A stretch of 64,000 nt of DNA from Chondrosia reniformis. Taxonomy: Eukaryota; Porifera; Demospongiae; Chondrillida; Chondrillidae. Shown piece after piece: positions 14,637 to 26,264 of the stretch; position 1 is the stretch's first letter; every line of letters begins with the position of its first letter. Made by a program: the position numbers and the translations under genes. Under the pieces are notes generated by a model. That model saw nothing but the letters and a program-made list of their open reading frames with translations. It made no database searches and was not told the DNA's origin. The stretch is from the NCBI GenBank assembly GCA_947172415.1, contig OX359189.1:10120501-10184500 (forward strand). Reading direction: 5' to 3'.

Positions 14637-16523
14637 ATGATTTGTCTGTACGTCGTAATCTTTCTTTTTGGATCATTTCGCAATAATCTGTGTGAAAGTA
14701 AGTCATATCGCAACGTTTGGACATACACCACCACCTTCTAGACATGCGATGATACACGCGCTAGGGCCTTTCAGCTAATACAAGTTAAATTTCTCTGTTA
14801 TAAAGGTCAGGCCAGTTTTCTTTACTATCCGAGTGACAATGTAGCCACATTGGAAGGAGGCAGTCTCACGTTTACTTGTGTAGCAGTAAATATAACATCC
14901 AATGGAACTAGACTGCATGTAAAGTGGTACTTGAACATTAGCAGTACAGAGACAAGCATTACCACTACCTCTAACAAGACCCTATCAGATGGTACCATGA
15001 CAACATTTGGAGGTGAATACCGTTCTCCTCTCACTTTGTCTAACATAACTAGAGTTTGGAATGGAGCTACTGTACATTGTGCTGCTAATGCAGGCTCAGA
15101 ATCAGTGGATCAGGATCAGCCAGAACCCTTTCCTGTAATATCTGTGTTGTGTGAGTTACTGCAGAATATTGTGTATAAGTTATGCTACAATTATAGTTGA
15201 AGTAATATATCAACTTGAATATAGGTTAATATATATAACATTTGTATAGACTCACTTGCAGTATAAAGTTATATAGATCATGTGTGTTTGTTTGTTATAA
15301 CATCCGAAATGCTCTAATGTTAGTAGTTTTATTGTGCATGGCAGTGATAATTGGTGCCTAATTAAACTTTTTGGTGGCTAAAAGTATGTAATTATATATA
15401 AGCTGTATAATTAATATTGATGTGTGTTCATATATAGTTCCTCCATCCATCACTCCACCCATCACAAACGAGACTGCTATAGAAGGAACATCCTTCACTA
15501 CTTCTCTAACTATAACTGGTAATCCATTTCCAGTGAGTAGTGATATTGTTATAACTAAAGATGGAGTTACTGTACAAGATGGCAGGATTACTGTTAATAT
15601 TGGATCTGGTAATGGAACATCTAACTTTACAATAGATAATGTTAATCGTACTGACAGTGGATCTTACACAATAAATGTGACTACTACAGTAAATGTGACT
15701 ACTACAGCAGGAAGTGATTCAGCTGTTGTCAACTTGGATGTGTACTGTGAGTTAGTATTCTTTGTATTCTATATTAAAAGTATACAATACATTTTCTTAT
15801 ATTTTGCTAGATGTCCCAGAATTTGCTGTACACTCTAAAGTGCAGAATGTTGTTTTTACAGAAGTATTCACATTCAACTGTACTCCATCAGCTGCCAACC
15901 CTCCACCTAGTAGTTATGTGTTTGAGAGAGATGGAGTGAACATCACAGAAGGAGTGATTGGATCCATCTTAACTGTCTCTTCTCTGAAGAGAAGTGAAGA
16001 TAGTGGAAACTACACTTGTATGGTGACTAATAAAGCAGGGAGTGTTACCATAGCAACATACTTGAATGTGTTAGGTGAGTTTACTGAGGTGATGCAGAAA
16101 TAACAATGTTAATCGATTAATATAATTCCATCTCATTTACCATGTAAGTTTATTAATGTGTTAATTTGGTAGATCGTTCTTCTCAATTAAATATTAATGA
16201 CTTTATTTTATAGATGGTCATTATACATGTATATGTATACAGCTAATTCCAATCATGTGTCTGAAGATACAACACTAACTATCATTGGAGCTATTGTAGG
16301 AGTGATTGTAGTAATTCTCCTCCTCATCTTAATGATACTGATTATTGTACTTTGTTACCTCCGGAGGAGGAAGAATGGTTAGTGCAACTTCCATTGCAAT
16401 CTGATATTGTTATATAATTAGAATATTGAGTATATGACATCTTTACACATGCAACATCTTTTCATACACAGAATTGAAAAAGGAGTAAGTAGAATAAAGC
16501 TAATGAAGAAATGAGAAAAGAAT

Positions 16524-16566
<43 letters not shown>

Positions 16567-17627
16567 TGATTAAATAAGCTTGCCTTTAAACCTTTATAGG
16601 AATTTGGTTTACTTTCCCAACTCTTTAAAAGTGCATCATCAGCAGTGGCAGTGAACATTCATACATACAGATTCACACAAACAAGCTTCTCTCAATATTC
16701 ACTCTCACAGAACTACTCTCTTTTAACCCTTCAGTAATGATGATTTCACAACTGAAAGCAAGCAGCAGCCGATAGAGTCAATGTATGCAGTATCAATGTA
16801 CGCTGATGTGATACGTGATAGAAAGTCACTCATTATACTCTTACAGAACTATTCTCTTTTAACCCTTCAGTAATGATGATGTTCATTTCACAACTGAAAG
16901 CAAGCAGCAGCCGATAGAGTCAATGTATGCAGTATCAATGTACGCTGATGTGATACGTGACAGAAAGTCCGACACAACCAGAGAGGTGAACAGTTGCATT
17001 ACGAGTAGTCATAGCAACTGAATGTGTTCTTCATACATACGTACACTTCAAATTCATACAGTATTTTCAAAATATATAATACTTGTGAATGATGTCTTTA
17101 TAATTATTATTATGTATATAACAAAAAACTATTTATTTTTATTGTTATTACTTATCTTATATTATTATACAAATTATGGAAATGGAATACACAATTATGT
17201 TTCTAAGTTTACAAATAATCACGGTGTCTCATAAGTATAGTATATAGCCTTAGTATTGTAGTTCAGTGAATGTGTGCATATATATACGTAACCACATGTT
17301 CATTAGTAGATACCTATATACTGCATGTAGGTGGAGGTACTGTACATCTCATATTCACCATGATATTATATATAATGAAATTGCCTGAAGTGGATTTCTC
17401 CCATTCTTTGTACTTTCCTTTATTGTGTCCTCAGTTATCTAATTATATGTTATCTAAGTAGCAGCTTACACACTTTCACACTAGTACTGTATACATATAT
17501 ATATTTGTACATTTAGGAAATATTGAGTGCAGATTTGAAATTTCCAGAAGAAGATCAAAGAAGAAGAAAGCCTCCGGTAGAGATTCAACCAGTTATATAC
17601 ACTAAAGTACAAAAGGTCAAAAAATAA
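14637..17627 (+). CDS. Receptor D: three-Ig receptor without FN3, modified ITIM tail
   Basis: Exons: 14637-14697 (signal peptide), 14806-15150 (V-like Ig), 15438-15746 (Ig2 with an 18-nt in-frame duplication giving NVTTTVNVTTTAG), 15811-16074 (Ig3), 16243-16377 (TM, then LRRRK), 16472-16484 (13-nt microexon), 16871-16985, 17517-17627. The sum is 1353 nt, 450 aa. Both FN3 domains are gone: the intron before FN3-1 is joined to the end of FN3-2 (CCATCTCATTTACC near 16125). A truncated extra copy of the tail exon lies at 16735-16800. The tail reads SMYAVSMYADV, then EILSADL, where the second motif's tyrosine is replaced by serine, then VIYTKV. The ligand is unknown; an inhibitory role is inferred. 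Confidence 0.75.
16528..16563. repeat. (GA)n microsatellite in the tail intron of D
   Basis: About 18 GA units lie at the position equivalent to the arrays in B and L. Confidence 0.9.
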
Positions 17628-18385
17628 ACTTGATCATTTCATCCCTTTCAACTGATTTACTTTAGTAAACTCATTTATGAGTATTGTATATTCATGTACA
17701 TTCATGTACATTTACATGTCATGTAAATTTAACACTTATTGATGCAGTATATATAACTGGTAAAAGATATATTGAGATATGTATATATGCACTGAAAACA
17801 TTATTCAAATTCAGATGTTCTAGTTTTATATATAATTAAAATTACTATAAATATATATTATGCATTCCTTTGATAGTATAATACAATACATATCTCCACA
17901 GCACTTCCATATAAAGTCTGTACATTTTGGTCGGCACGTGTACACACAAACTGTGTCCTCCTATAGCTAATGAACTGCAGACAGTGAAACTGTAACATGT
18001 TGACAGGAAATAGCTTCCTATATACCATTTCCTAACACATGCTGTGGGAAAGGAGTGCATTAAATAGAATCTCATTACCTGTTGGGAATTCAATTTATTT
18101 AACATGACAAGACTTTCATCAATATGATTAATATATTGTAAACAGTCAATGCATTTCATAGACTACGTACTATATATACGTTATTCAGTTTGTGTGCATG
18201 TTCTGAAATACATTAAGTTGAAAATTGACCATGACTGATTTATGAATACTTTAATGGTTATACATAATAGAATTTCTCAAATTATAATTACAGTTCATAA
18301 ATGAATTAAATCATTAAATTATTAATTAAAATTGCCTCTCTCTCTAACCATGTTTTGTTACAAAATTGTAAAATTATTTTAGCAT
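17628..18385. other. Downstream region of receptor D
   Basis: No gene is seen. The part at about 17870-18080 is conserved downstream of receptor L at about 48055-48235 (TTCCATATAAAGTCTGTACA, then GAACTGCAGACAGTGAA). It is a shared 3' flank of the duplicated unit. Confidence 0.5.
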
Positions 18386-18940
18386 ACATACACAGTGTCC
18401 ACATACACAGTGTCCACATACACAGTGTCCACATACACAGTGTCCACATACACAGTGTCCACATACACAGTGTCCACATACACAGTGTCCACATACACAG
18501 TGTCCACATACACAGTGTCCACATACACAGTGTCCACATACACAGTGTCCACATACACAGTGTCCACATACACAGTGTCCACATACACAGTGTCCACATA
18601 CACAGTGTCCACATACACAGTGTCCACATACACAGTGTCCACATACACAGTGTCCACATACACAGTGTCCACATACACAGTGTCTACACACACAGTGTCC
18701 ACACACACAGTGTCCACATACACAGTGTCTACATACACAGTGTCCACATACACAGTGTCCACACACACAGTGTCCACATACACAGTGTCTACATACACAG
18801 TGTCCACATACACAGTGTCCACACACACAGTGTCCACATACACAGTGTCCACACACACAGTGTCCACATACACAGTGTCCACACACACAGTGTCCACATA
18901 CACAGTGTCCACACACACAGTGTCCACATACACAGTGTCT
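18386..18940. repeat. 15-bp minisatellite, 37 copies
   Basis: The unit is ACATACACAGTGTCC, in exactly 37 copies (555 bp). The first 20 units are almost perfect. From about 18680 on, variants with ACACA and TCT alternate in a higher-order 30- to 75-bp pattern. Because 15 is a multiple of three and the unit lacks stops in most frames, long artificial reading frames appear on both strands. Confidence 0.98.
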
Positions 18941-19369
18941 ACATGAATGGTGTTGTAACATATTATCTCTACATCTGGCCACATCAGCATAGGAACTGGT
19001 CAGATGAAGCTGCAGTCAAACAAGTGTTTAGTCAGTCTGTTACCAACTGATCGAAGCGTATTATATAAGAGTATTAGGCATATTTCTGTAGGTATACCCA
19101 AGAAAGCTTGCTTGTACGTATATATGAAATATGCAGAATTTACTGTACATATAAATACAAATTCTAGTTGTTCATTTGTTGAAGATCATGAATATCAACT
19201 GAAACTTAAAGTAACAATTCAACTTTATAGAATTTGTTTATGATATACTAAAAACATACATATGTAAATGCATAGGATTTGTGAATGATATCCATTATTC
19301 CTGACCTTTCATTTTTTTATCAATTCAGTTCTATAGCAGTAGTACTATATACATATGACTGTGTGCTGA
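18941..19369. other. Spacer with shared downstream module
   Basis: No gene is seen. The text GAATGATATCCATTATTCC and TTTTTTATCAATTCAGTT (about 19280-19330) recurs at about 22797-22845 and in diverged form at 36958-37010, so it is a repeated flank fragment of the receptor units. Confidence 0.45.
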
Positions 19370-19660
19370 TCATCAAATCAGCAGCTCCATTGGGTATACT
19401 CATGGACATCAGTAAGTTTTGAGCTTCATGAACGTCAACATCATTTAACAAGAGTAAAATACTTGATTGACTTGATCCTTCTCTAGTACAGTTAAAAGAT
19501 AGCCTTTTTCCTCTAAGTACATTTACCTCACCACTTGGAGATATCAACTGACATAGGGTATCTATATGGAAGATCATTTAAGCTTCAGCTACTGTGAACA
19601 ATGTCAGAATAGCTATGCAATACCTTCCATCAGTAGAATGAGCAAGAGACAATACTGCAT
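19370..19660 (-). pseudogene. Truncated Ig gene (signal peptide and half an Ig domain)
   Basis: The signal exon 19624-19660 (MQYCLLLILLM) is followed by an Ig exon starting at 19561 (LCQLISPSGEVN, LSFNC). Similarity to the full copy at 56315-56602 stops near codon GAA of NGAA (about 19375-19385), before strands F and G and the second cysteine. The rest is foreign sequence with a stop. Confidence 0.7.
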
Positions 19661-20508
19661 CACCAGCAGTATCCCTTTTACTTATGGATACGAGATCTGA
19701 AAATATATATAATATGAACCTTTTTCTGATCAGTGCCTCAGTGAAATGCTAATATTGTTTTCTGTATACGTATAAGTACGTATGTATGTACATATGTATA
19801 CGCTCACTTATCCAAATTAATACATGTTCAAAACCACTATATATTAATTAAAACTACGAAACAAGATATTAAGTATATATAATCAATTACACTTTAAGAA
19901 CTATGTATAGCACTGACTGTACTGAGCATTGGTCTTCTTGCATGTATGTATTGTAAATAACTTACTAAAATATTGCAGTAATTGGTTGTCACTTTTGTAG
20001 ACCAAAGCTTCTTGTCTAATTTAGGAGAGAGTTGGTAAGTAGCTCTCCTAGCGACCTTTAGAAGAAACTAAACTAGTCGCGAGCTCTATTTGAGCTTGTA
20101 TCCAATTTAGGTTTCAATTAAGGTGCTTCTATTTTGAATATGTATTTACTGAGATTACATGCTAATAATTTGTTTTGTATTATACATGTACATTGATAGC
20201 ATAGATCTGCATCTCTTATATACATATACTGTAATTGTATGCATATATATGTGAACTGCATGGATTTCATTAATATAACTAAGACTAATAATGCAATATT
20301 ATTCAACAATTGTAGGTATAACAACAGAGATATACAGGATAGGAGTCAAAGAAGTTGCATTATCAGGATCTGTTAATGCAAATCAATTAAAAAAATTATG
20401 AATTATGTCACCAGTTCAAAAAATTAAGTCATGCAATTTAGTTTATACTCAAACCAACAAACATTAGCAATCACACTTAAAACATCATGAAGTGAGAAGA
20501 ATACATTA
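19661..20508. other. Non-coding region duplicated at 56.7-57.6 kb
   Basis: No gene is seen. The segment matches 56740-57660 closely (for example AGAACTATGTATAGCACTGA and GTTGGTAAGTAGCTCTCC). Its right end (20451-20508) is a second copy of 20960-21020. Confidence 0.5.
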
Positions 20509-20880
20509 GGTCAGGCAAATTTGATTCCCGGTTTATCGTCCCCGCCCGCATGCAATTTTATCCAGGCCATCCAACTTTTATTTTTCATTATGGCTTTTAT
20601 TGTGGCATATTTTGTTAGTATTCAAGTATCTTTTACCAATGAAATGCTTGTCCATGGTGCCTTTGTGTTCCTCATTTTCTGGATTCCTATACTTTTTTGT
20701 GTTCATGCATGATTGACACACATTTATGCAGAGACAGTGAGCATGTGTGCCTACATTTATATATTTACATTCCAATTCATGATTTATCATGTTTATAATG
20801 AATAATGAAAAATGACCTCCCGCCCTCATGCCCAATTTGAAACTGCTTGACGATAAACTGTGAATCAAATTTGCATGGCC
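20509..20880. mobile_element. PIF/Harbinger-like MITE, 372 bp
   Basis: The ends are inverted repeats: GGTCAGGCAAATTTGATTC on the left and the reverse complement of GGCCATGCAAATTTGATTC on the right, continuing into TTTATCGTC. The flanking sequence is TTA on both sides (20506-20508 and 20881-20883). A 3-bp TTA target-site duplication is typical of PIF/Harbinger elements. There is no coding capacity. A single related end lies at about 3085-3132. Confidence 0.75.
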
Positions 20881-21096
20881 TTAGCAATAACTAAGGCTAT
20901 ATGCTACCATTGCCACAGGTACTAGAGTCAGCTTTTTGCTATTTCCTGCATAGAGATGTTCAAACCAACAAACACTAGCAATCACACTTAAAACCTCATG
21001 AAGTGAGAAGAATACATTAGCAATAACTGCAGCATGGAAATCAAACCAAGGATAGCTGGTTATGACCATCAGTGCTGTAAGGCTATATGCTACCAT
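20881..21096 (-). other. Hydrophobic open frame downstream of gene E, function unknown
   Basis: The minus-strand frame encodes a hydrophobic stretch containing ITSYPWFDFHAAVIANVFFS and HEVLSVIASVCW. The same stretch stays open in the duplicate at 57567-57782 with only two conservative changes (D/G, E/D). It could be a transmembrane exon of gene E, but I found no acceptor giving phase 1, so the frame may be chance. Low confidence. Confidence 0.25.
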
Positions 21097-21239
21097 TGCT
21101 ACAGCAGTGTTCCATTCACATCGCTTTATTTAATTATAGGTTCAATAATGAAGTATTTCGTGTACACTAACTCAAATGACAAGTACTGTATACTAAAGTC
21201 TGCTTTTGCGATTATTATAGAAATGTTCATGCCACTCAA

Positions 21240-22032
21240 CAACCACTGTAATAACAGGATATGGCATTGGTTGAGGAATCACGGCTACTTTAGGATTTAC
21301 AGCACATCTGATAGTGGCTCCACTCCATGCCTTAGTAATGCTAGATAGGGTCAATGTCTCATTGTTGCGGATAGCTATTGTCCCGTCAGGGAGTGAGCTA
21401 CTATTGATTCGGTAGCCATTTAAATACCACAGTACTAGTGGTATCAATTGATCGGTACTGTTCTCTCTAGTCGCCAAGCATGTAAATATAAGAGTCCCTC
21501 CTTCCTTGACCTGTACGTCCTCTTGGGGATATGTCGTAAAGTTTACCTCACCGGCAGCCTCACCTAGAAAAGATAGGTTAGTATATTAGCCATATAGATC
21601 GGCTGTTGACTGAAGCGTGAAACGAGAACAGATCGAAAAAGTGCTTAAAACACGTCCTGGCGTCACTGTCACTCTCTTTACACGGAGAATCTTGGTACAT
21701 GTCGAAAATCAGAAGTCTAGATGTTTGCCGTATATACGTTATTAACATAATCCTTACTCTATTAACATAATGTCTTTGATCCACCAACTAACGTTATTGT
21801 TACTTTTACCATTGTATCAAATATCTTTCGTTTAACGACTTCAGGTCCCTAAAATTAGTTCACTTTTAAGTTTAGAAGAAGAATATCTTCCAAACGTCAA
21901 CGGCATAAACGAAGGTGAAACTGGAATAGCAATATTAACAAATAACACACTATTTGATTTGATTTGATTACTATACTTACTAATGCAGGCAAGCAACACA
22001 ATACTGATACGCCAAGACATTTTCTGTTGCAT
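21240..22032 (-). pseudogene. Gene E: single V-like Ig gene with a mutated splice donor
   Basis: The signal exon 21981-22032 (MQQKMSWRISIVLLACIS) joins in phase 1 to a V-like Ig exon at 21240-21563 (KEGGTLIFTC ... LWYLNGYRI ... WSGATIRCAV ... MPYPVITV). The reading frame is intact, but the donor after the Ig exon reads G|TTGAGT; the duplicate at 57905 has G|GTGAGT. Without that GT the exon should run on into VEWHEHFYNN and stop, giving a possible secreted Ig protein, or be skipped. Downstream exons are not recognised with confidence. Confidence 0.6.
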
Positions 22033-22129
22033 ATTTTGTGCATTTGAATTGAAAATAGACTGTCATGGTCATTCATTACATTCATTACTGGAATGGCTTA
22101 CAGTCATTACTATATATGCATGGGCACTC

Positions 22130-22161
<32 letters not shown>

Positions 22162-23224
22162 TACCTACTCCCTTGGGAACTGAACTGAACCACAAACAAG
22201 TGACACTCAGACTGGAGGTACCTCCTCCTAACCATTATTCACTAGTATAATGCTAACTATGAATATAATGTGTCCACTTGTTGCAGGGTGTTCAGTTCTC
22301 AAGAGAGTACATAGGTAGTAAATGACTGTTATTTGATTGGAGCTGATCAGCTTCCACAGTTGTATTAACAAAGGCACAGAATATTATGTATCCAAACAGA
22401 AAGTGCAAGTTAAAGTATTAAAGCCTATAGTAGTCACAGATATGTAGGTCCTGTTACATAAAGTACATACACACATTACACCTTTACATACAACAAAATG
22501 AAGAAAAACTGCCTGATCTGAATTATCAATACACTTGGAAATGCTGCACACAATTTGTTGAGCTCATGGTAATAATATACACAATAATTACACCAATTAA
22601 TACCAAACTATATACTAATACTAATCTTGTTTTTCAACCATCTCTCTCTGCCACTCTTGTTCACCTCTCTCTACAACTCTCCTAGCTGTTTATATGTACG
22701 AGATCATGAAACTTATACAGAGTACCTCAACATTTCAACTTTATAGAATGTGTTTGTGATATACGTACATATATACATAAATGTATAGGACTTATGAATG
22801 ATGTCCATTATTCCTGACCTTTAATTTTTTTTATCAATTCAGTTCCATATACACACCACATCTCATTATAATATTAATAATATACCAGTAGAACACTAGC
22901 AAAGTATTTCTGATTATATGTATAGATGACCTCAGTTAATGTAATATTTATTTAAGTAGCCACTTTTACTAGTTATTTACCTTCATAGTGGAGTGACTGT
23001 AGGAATAGATGAACGATATTCATAACTTCATCCTTTCTCTGGCAGATATCAAAACATGTTTCTTTTGCAAATCATGGAAGTTGACACATATATGTGTCAA
23101 CTTTCCCACAAAATGTAATGCAATACAAAAATAAATGAAGCAGTAAGCATACATATTCATGATCAACACAGTCAAATTGCACAACACTGTGGTTACCCAT
23201 GCTTGATTAAGTTAATTCTGTCTA
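22033..23224. other. Non-coding region with (AAT)n
   Basis: I see no gene. An (AAT) microsatellite of about 10 units is at 22131-22161. From about 21790 to 24690 this stretch is absent from the duplicate at 58270, so it is either an insertion here or a deletion there. Confidence 0.5.
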
Positions 23225-24170
23225 TTACATCTTGTCTACTATAACAACAGTTGGTGAGCTCTTCACTTGTCCAGTTACAGCCATCACTTCAATCTCGTAC
23301 CTTTCCCCTCTCTTCAGTCCTGTAAAGTGAAATGCCCTCACAGCACCTCTCACTCTGATCCTCCTCACTCCAGTCACATGACCATCCTCTCGGGAGAGGG
23401 AGGATACTGTAATGAGAAACCAGTCTACTGGAGAGGAGGGGAATTCCCAGAACAAGACCACTCCTACTGCTGTCTGATACCTTCTTGTTACAGTTACAGG
23501 ACAGTTACAGTTATAGGAGGAACTACATCTTTTGAAATAAGTAGTGTATTACTCATAATAATCTAGAAAGTCTCTAACAAACCACATTTTCCTATACATA
23601 CTGCATCTACTATACTACTTGTACACTATATAATGTAACACTCACCCAACACATTCAGGCATGTTGCTATGGTAACACTTCCTGCTTCATTGGTCACCAT
23701 ACAAGTATAGTTTCCACTATCTTCACTTCTCTTTAGAGAAGAGACAGTTAAGATGGATCCACTCACTCCTTCTGTGATGTCCATTCCATCTCTCTTAAAC
23801 ACATAACTACTAGGTGGAGGGTTGGCAGCTGATGGAGTACAGTTGAATGTGAATGTGTTCCCTTGTTCAATAACACATTGTTCAATCTCCTCCATTCTCT
23901 TCACTTCAGTTCCTGAGGAATTACAGAACTATAAAAAATCAGTATAAACCTATGTGGAGTGATTAGTGTCATAATTCAACACTAAACGTTTTTATAAACC
24001 TTATTTATAGTATTGATTGGAATATTATAGGGATATAGAAGTGGTCTTTAAAGTTCGTGAGAAGATAGAAAACTTGTCCATTTAACTGATCGATCCCTCG
24101 TTAGTGCAGTTGAACGATATCTTCTTCTTGTACACTAAGTGTTCCACTTGGATTAATCTACAAAGACTGT
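23225..24170 (-). pseudogene. Gene F: decayed Ig-Ig-FN3 fragment
   Basis: Three pieces are recognisable. At about 24060-24165 there is a broken Ig of the I/J type (INPSGTLSV, then a frameshift before SFNCTNEGS). At 23646-23912 there is an intact Ig3 exon (FTFNCTPSAANPPP ... NYTCMVTNEAG) with good acceptor and donor. At 23225 to about 23530 there is a different FN3 domain (VVLFWEFPSSPVDWFLITVS ... LKRGERYEIEVMAV) ending at a stop after IVDKM. The FN3 is open only in phase 2, while the Ig3 exon ends in phase 1; its likely start (PPITVTV) is one frame off, so a 1-nt indel is probable. No TM is seen; a secreted product is conceivable. Confidence 0.55.
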
Positions 24171-25596
24171 TGTCATTGTATCACTTACCTGTAGTTAATT
24201 TGGGCAACTATCAAATGAAACCGCATTGCACAAGGGAAAATCCCATTTGTCCACTCGAGATAGACTATATAGCGAGTTGTTATTTTCTTGAAGAAGTTTC
24301 GCTTGGAGAGATCTTCCGAAGGAGCACTCACGCAGTCGTCTGATTTCATACGACTAGACAGAGTAATTGAAAGAACTTTGATTCTGAACTTTGCACGATC
24401 AAGGCAATTGTGGCATGCGCAACAACAGAGACTATAGCCCTAGTACTTGCGAATAGTCCGCTATTTGATTGTGTCCGATAAAGTGTGAGGTCCGCAATAT
24501 CATTAATTACTCTAACCTTTAATATCTATAATTATAGATTCTTTATAGTTAAACAGTTTTTGTACTGTATGCTTCTGTACTTTCCCTGTGTATGCTTCTG
24601 TACTTTCCCTGTGTATGCTTCTGTACTTTCCCTGTGTATGCTTCTGTACTTTCCCTGTGTATGCTTCTGTACTTTCCCTGTGTATGCTTCTGTACTTTCC
24701 CTGTCCACTGACCACATGATATTATACAAAACCATTGAAGTGTTAGCTAATAAGTTTGCATAGAAGGCTGTGTGGCAACCAAAACATTCCAACGGGTTAA
24801 TTGCATTACATTACTGTAATGTAAACATGATCATGTAAACATATACTATGAATCTAGTTTTCTGGGTTTTTTTTTGCAACGTGTCCTTTAGAAACTCCAA
24901 TCTCAGCTAGCTAGGAATATCTTGCACAAACTTTAAGGTGAAGTTTATTTAAACTGACTAGTTTTAACTTTATAATTTAATAAAGTTATAAATATACAGT
25001 ACAGCCTACACTTCTTTCCTTATCATCTTGTAATCTGACAAGATGAGTAAACAATCAAAAATAACTAGTAATGGTTACTCGATTCAGAATCTGACAAGAT
25101 CTAATAGCTCAATCTGATAAAAGTGTTGCTTGACCACATAGAAAAACAGGGCATTTAAACCAGTAGAACCCTAATCTTAAATCCTTGATTCAGAGAAAGG
25201 CATTCTCGCACATTCTTCTTATATGTATTTTGCACACACAGGGACACTGACTGAGTTAGAGGTTTGGTTCATTTGTCTTTCTATACACTTTTGAAAGTTA
25301 TATTTGTACTGAGCAGTGCAATTAACTCCCTTAATTATAAGCAAATTCTCTTCTTGCAAAAAATATAAACTTACATGACATTTTATTCTATTCCACTATA
25401 ATATAAAAATTGCATGATGGAAGAAGTTTAGTAATTTCAGACACTCATGATCAGCCAAGCTTTTAACTTATAAACCTATACTTGAAAAATTGGAACATGC
25501 TTGTGGATCCAAGTATGCTGCACAACCATGGTCTAAAAAAGAACAGTTAATGCATGAACAACAGAAAATAAATGCTTACAGCTAACTGTACACCTA
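24171..25596. other. Spacer with minisatellite
   Basis: Apart from the 23-bp tandem repeat no gene is seen. The part from about 25100 to 25596 is duplicated at 58650-59090. At about 24337-24358 there is a solitary hairpin-like sequence (GTCTGATTTCATACGACTAG) resembling the end of the hAT-like element at 42426-43006. Confidence 0.4.
24566..24703. repeat. 23-bp minisatellite, 6 copies
   Basis: The unit includes TGTATGCTTCTGTACTTTCC. Six copies are perfect or nearly so. The duplicate locus (about 58272) has one partial unit at the junction where 2.9 kb is missing, so the repeat may mark the breakpoint. Confidence 0.95.
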
Positions 25597-26264
25597 CTAC
25601 AAGATCTGATGTATAAAGTTGATCACTGAAAGCAACAGCGGCACACACCAAGCTGCATGCACAGTAGAAGCACTGTTCATCTCTAATGATTTATACATAT
25701 AGAGACAATAGTAGTAATGAATTATATACCGTATATAGTTTATCAATATTGATAAACGATATACTAGTAAACTGACCATTCACAATCAACATAGCGAAAG
25801 GTTGTGGTTGATTCACTATCTCTCCATTGTTCACAACACATCTAATAACACTCCCATTCCAAAATGTTGTAATGTTAGACAGAGTGAGAGGAGACTGAAA
25901 TTCACTTCCAACTGTAGCCATCATTCCATCTGAAAAATTTTTATTAATGAATATAGGATGGTCTATATCATTGGTTAGATACCAAAAAAGCGAAACTTGT
26001 TCTTGATTGGAGAAAGCTGTGCAAATAAACTGATGTTCCCCTCCTTCTGGTACAGTTACATTACTATTTGGATAGTTGATAAACTCAATCTGGCCTTAGA
26101 GGAGATACAATTGGGATTTTAGCAGTTTAGTGAACAACATGTACAATTATAAACCACATTTACCACATGCACACTGTATGAATATAATACCTACTTGATG
26201 ACAAGTGATTTGTCAACAAAGCTGATAGCAAAGTGATTTGCACCCAAATAATCATCTTGCCCAT
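25597..26264 (-). CDS. Gene G: single V-like Ig protein with a GPI-signal-like C terminus
   Basis: Exons in order: 26195-26264 (signal peptide MGKMIIWVQITLLSALL), 25777-26094 (V-like Ig: PEGGEHQFIC ... LFWYL ... FWNGSVIRCVV), 25597-25682 (tail). Phases are 1 and 1; the sum is 474 nt, 157 aa. The last exon encodes only MNSAST followed by VHAAWCVPLLLSVINFIHQI and L, then a stop: small residues, a short spacer and a hydrophobic end with no basic cytoplasmic tail, as in GPI-attachment signals. A very short transmembrane anchor is the alternative. It is divergent from receptor I (427 bp apart). The duplicate at 59092-59762 is frameshifted. Confidence 0.65.

Noticed and set aside
16735-16800. Use of the first of two tail exons in receptor D
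   Set aside because: The first copy is truncated and lacks a donor; the second (16871-16985) has both splice sites and correct phase, so it was used in the model.
18306-19050. Long open frames on both strands through the 15-bp minisatellite
   Set aside because: They are a product of a stop-poor 15-bp unit (five codons) repeated 37 times, with no splice signals or homology.
24485-24792. Cysteine-rich or Gly/Lys-rich repeat proteins at the 23-bp array
   Set aside because: Frames are created by the tandem repeat and lie on both strands.
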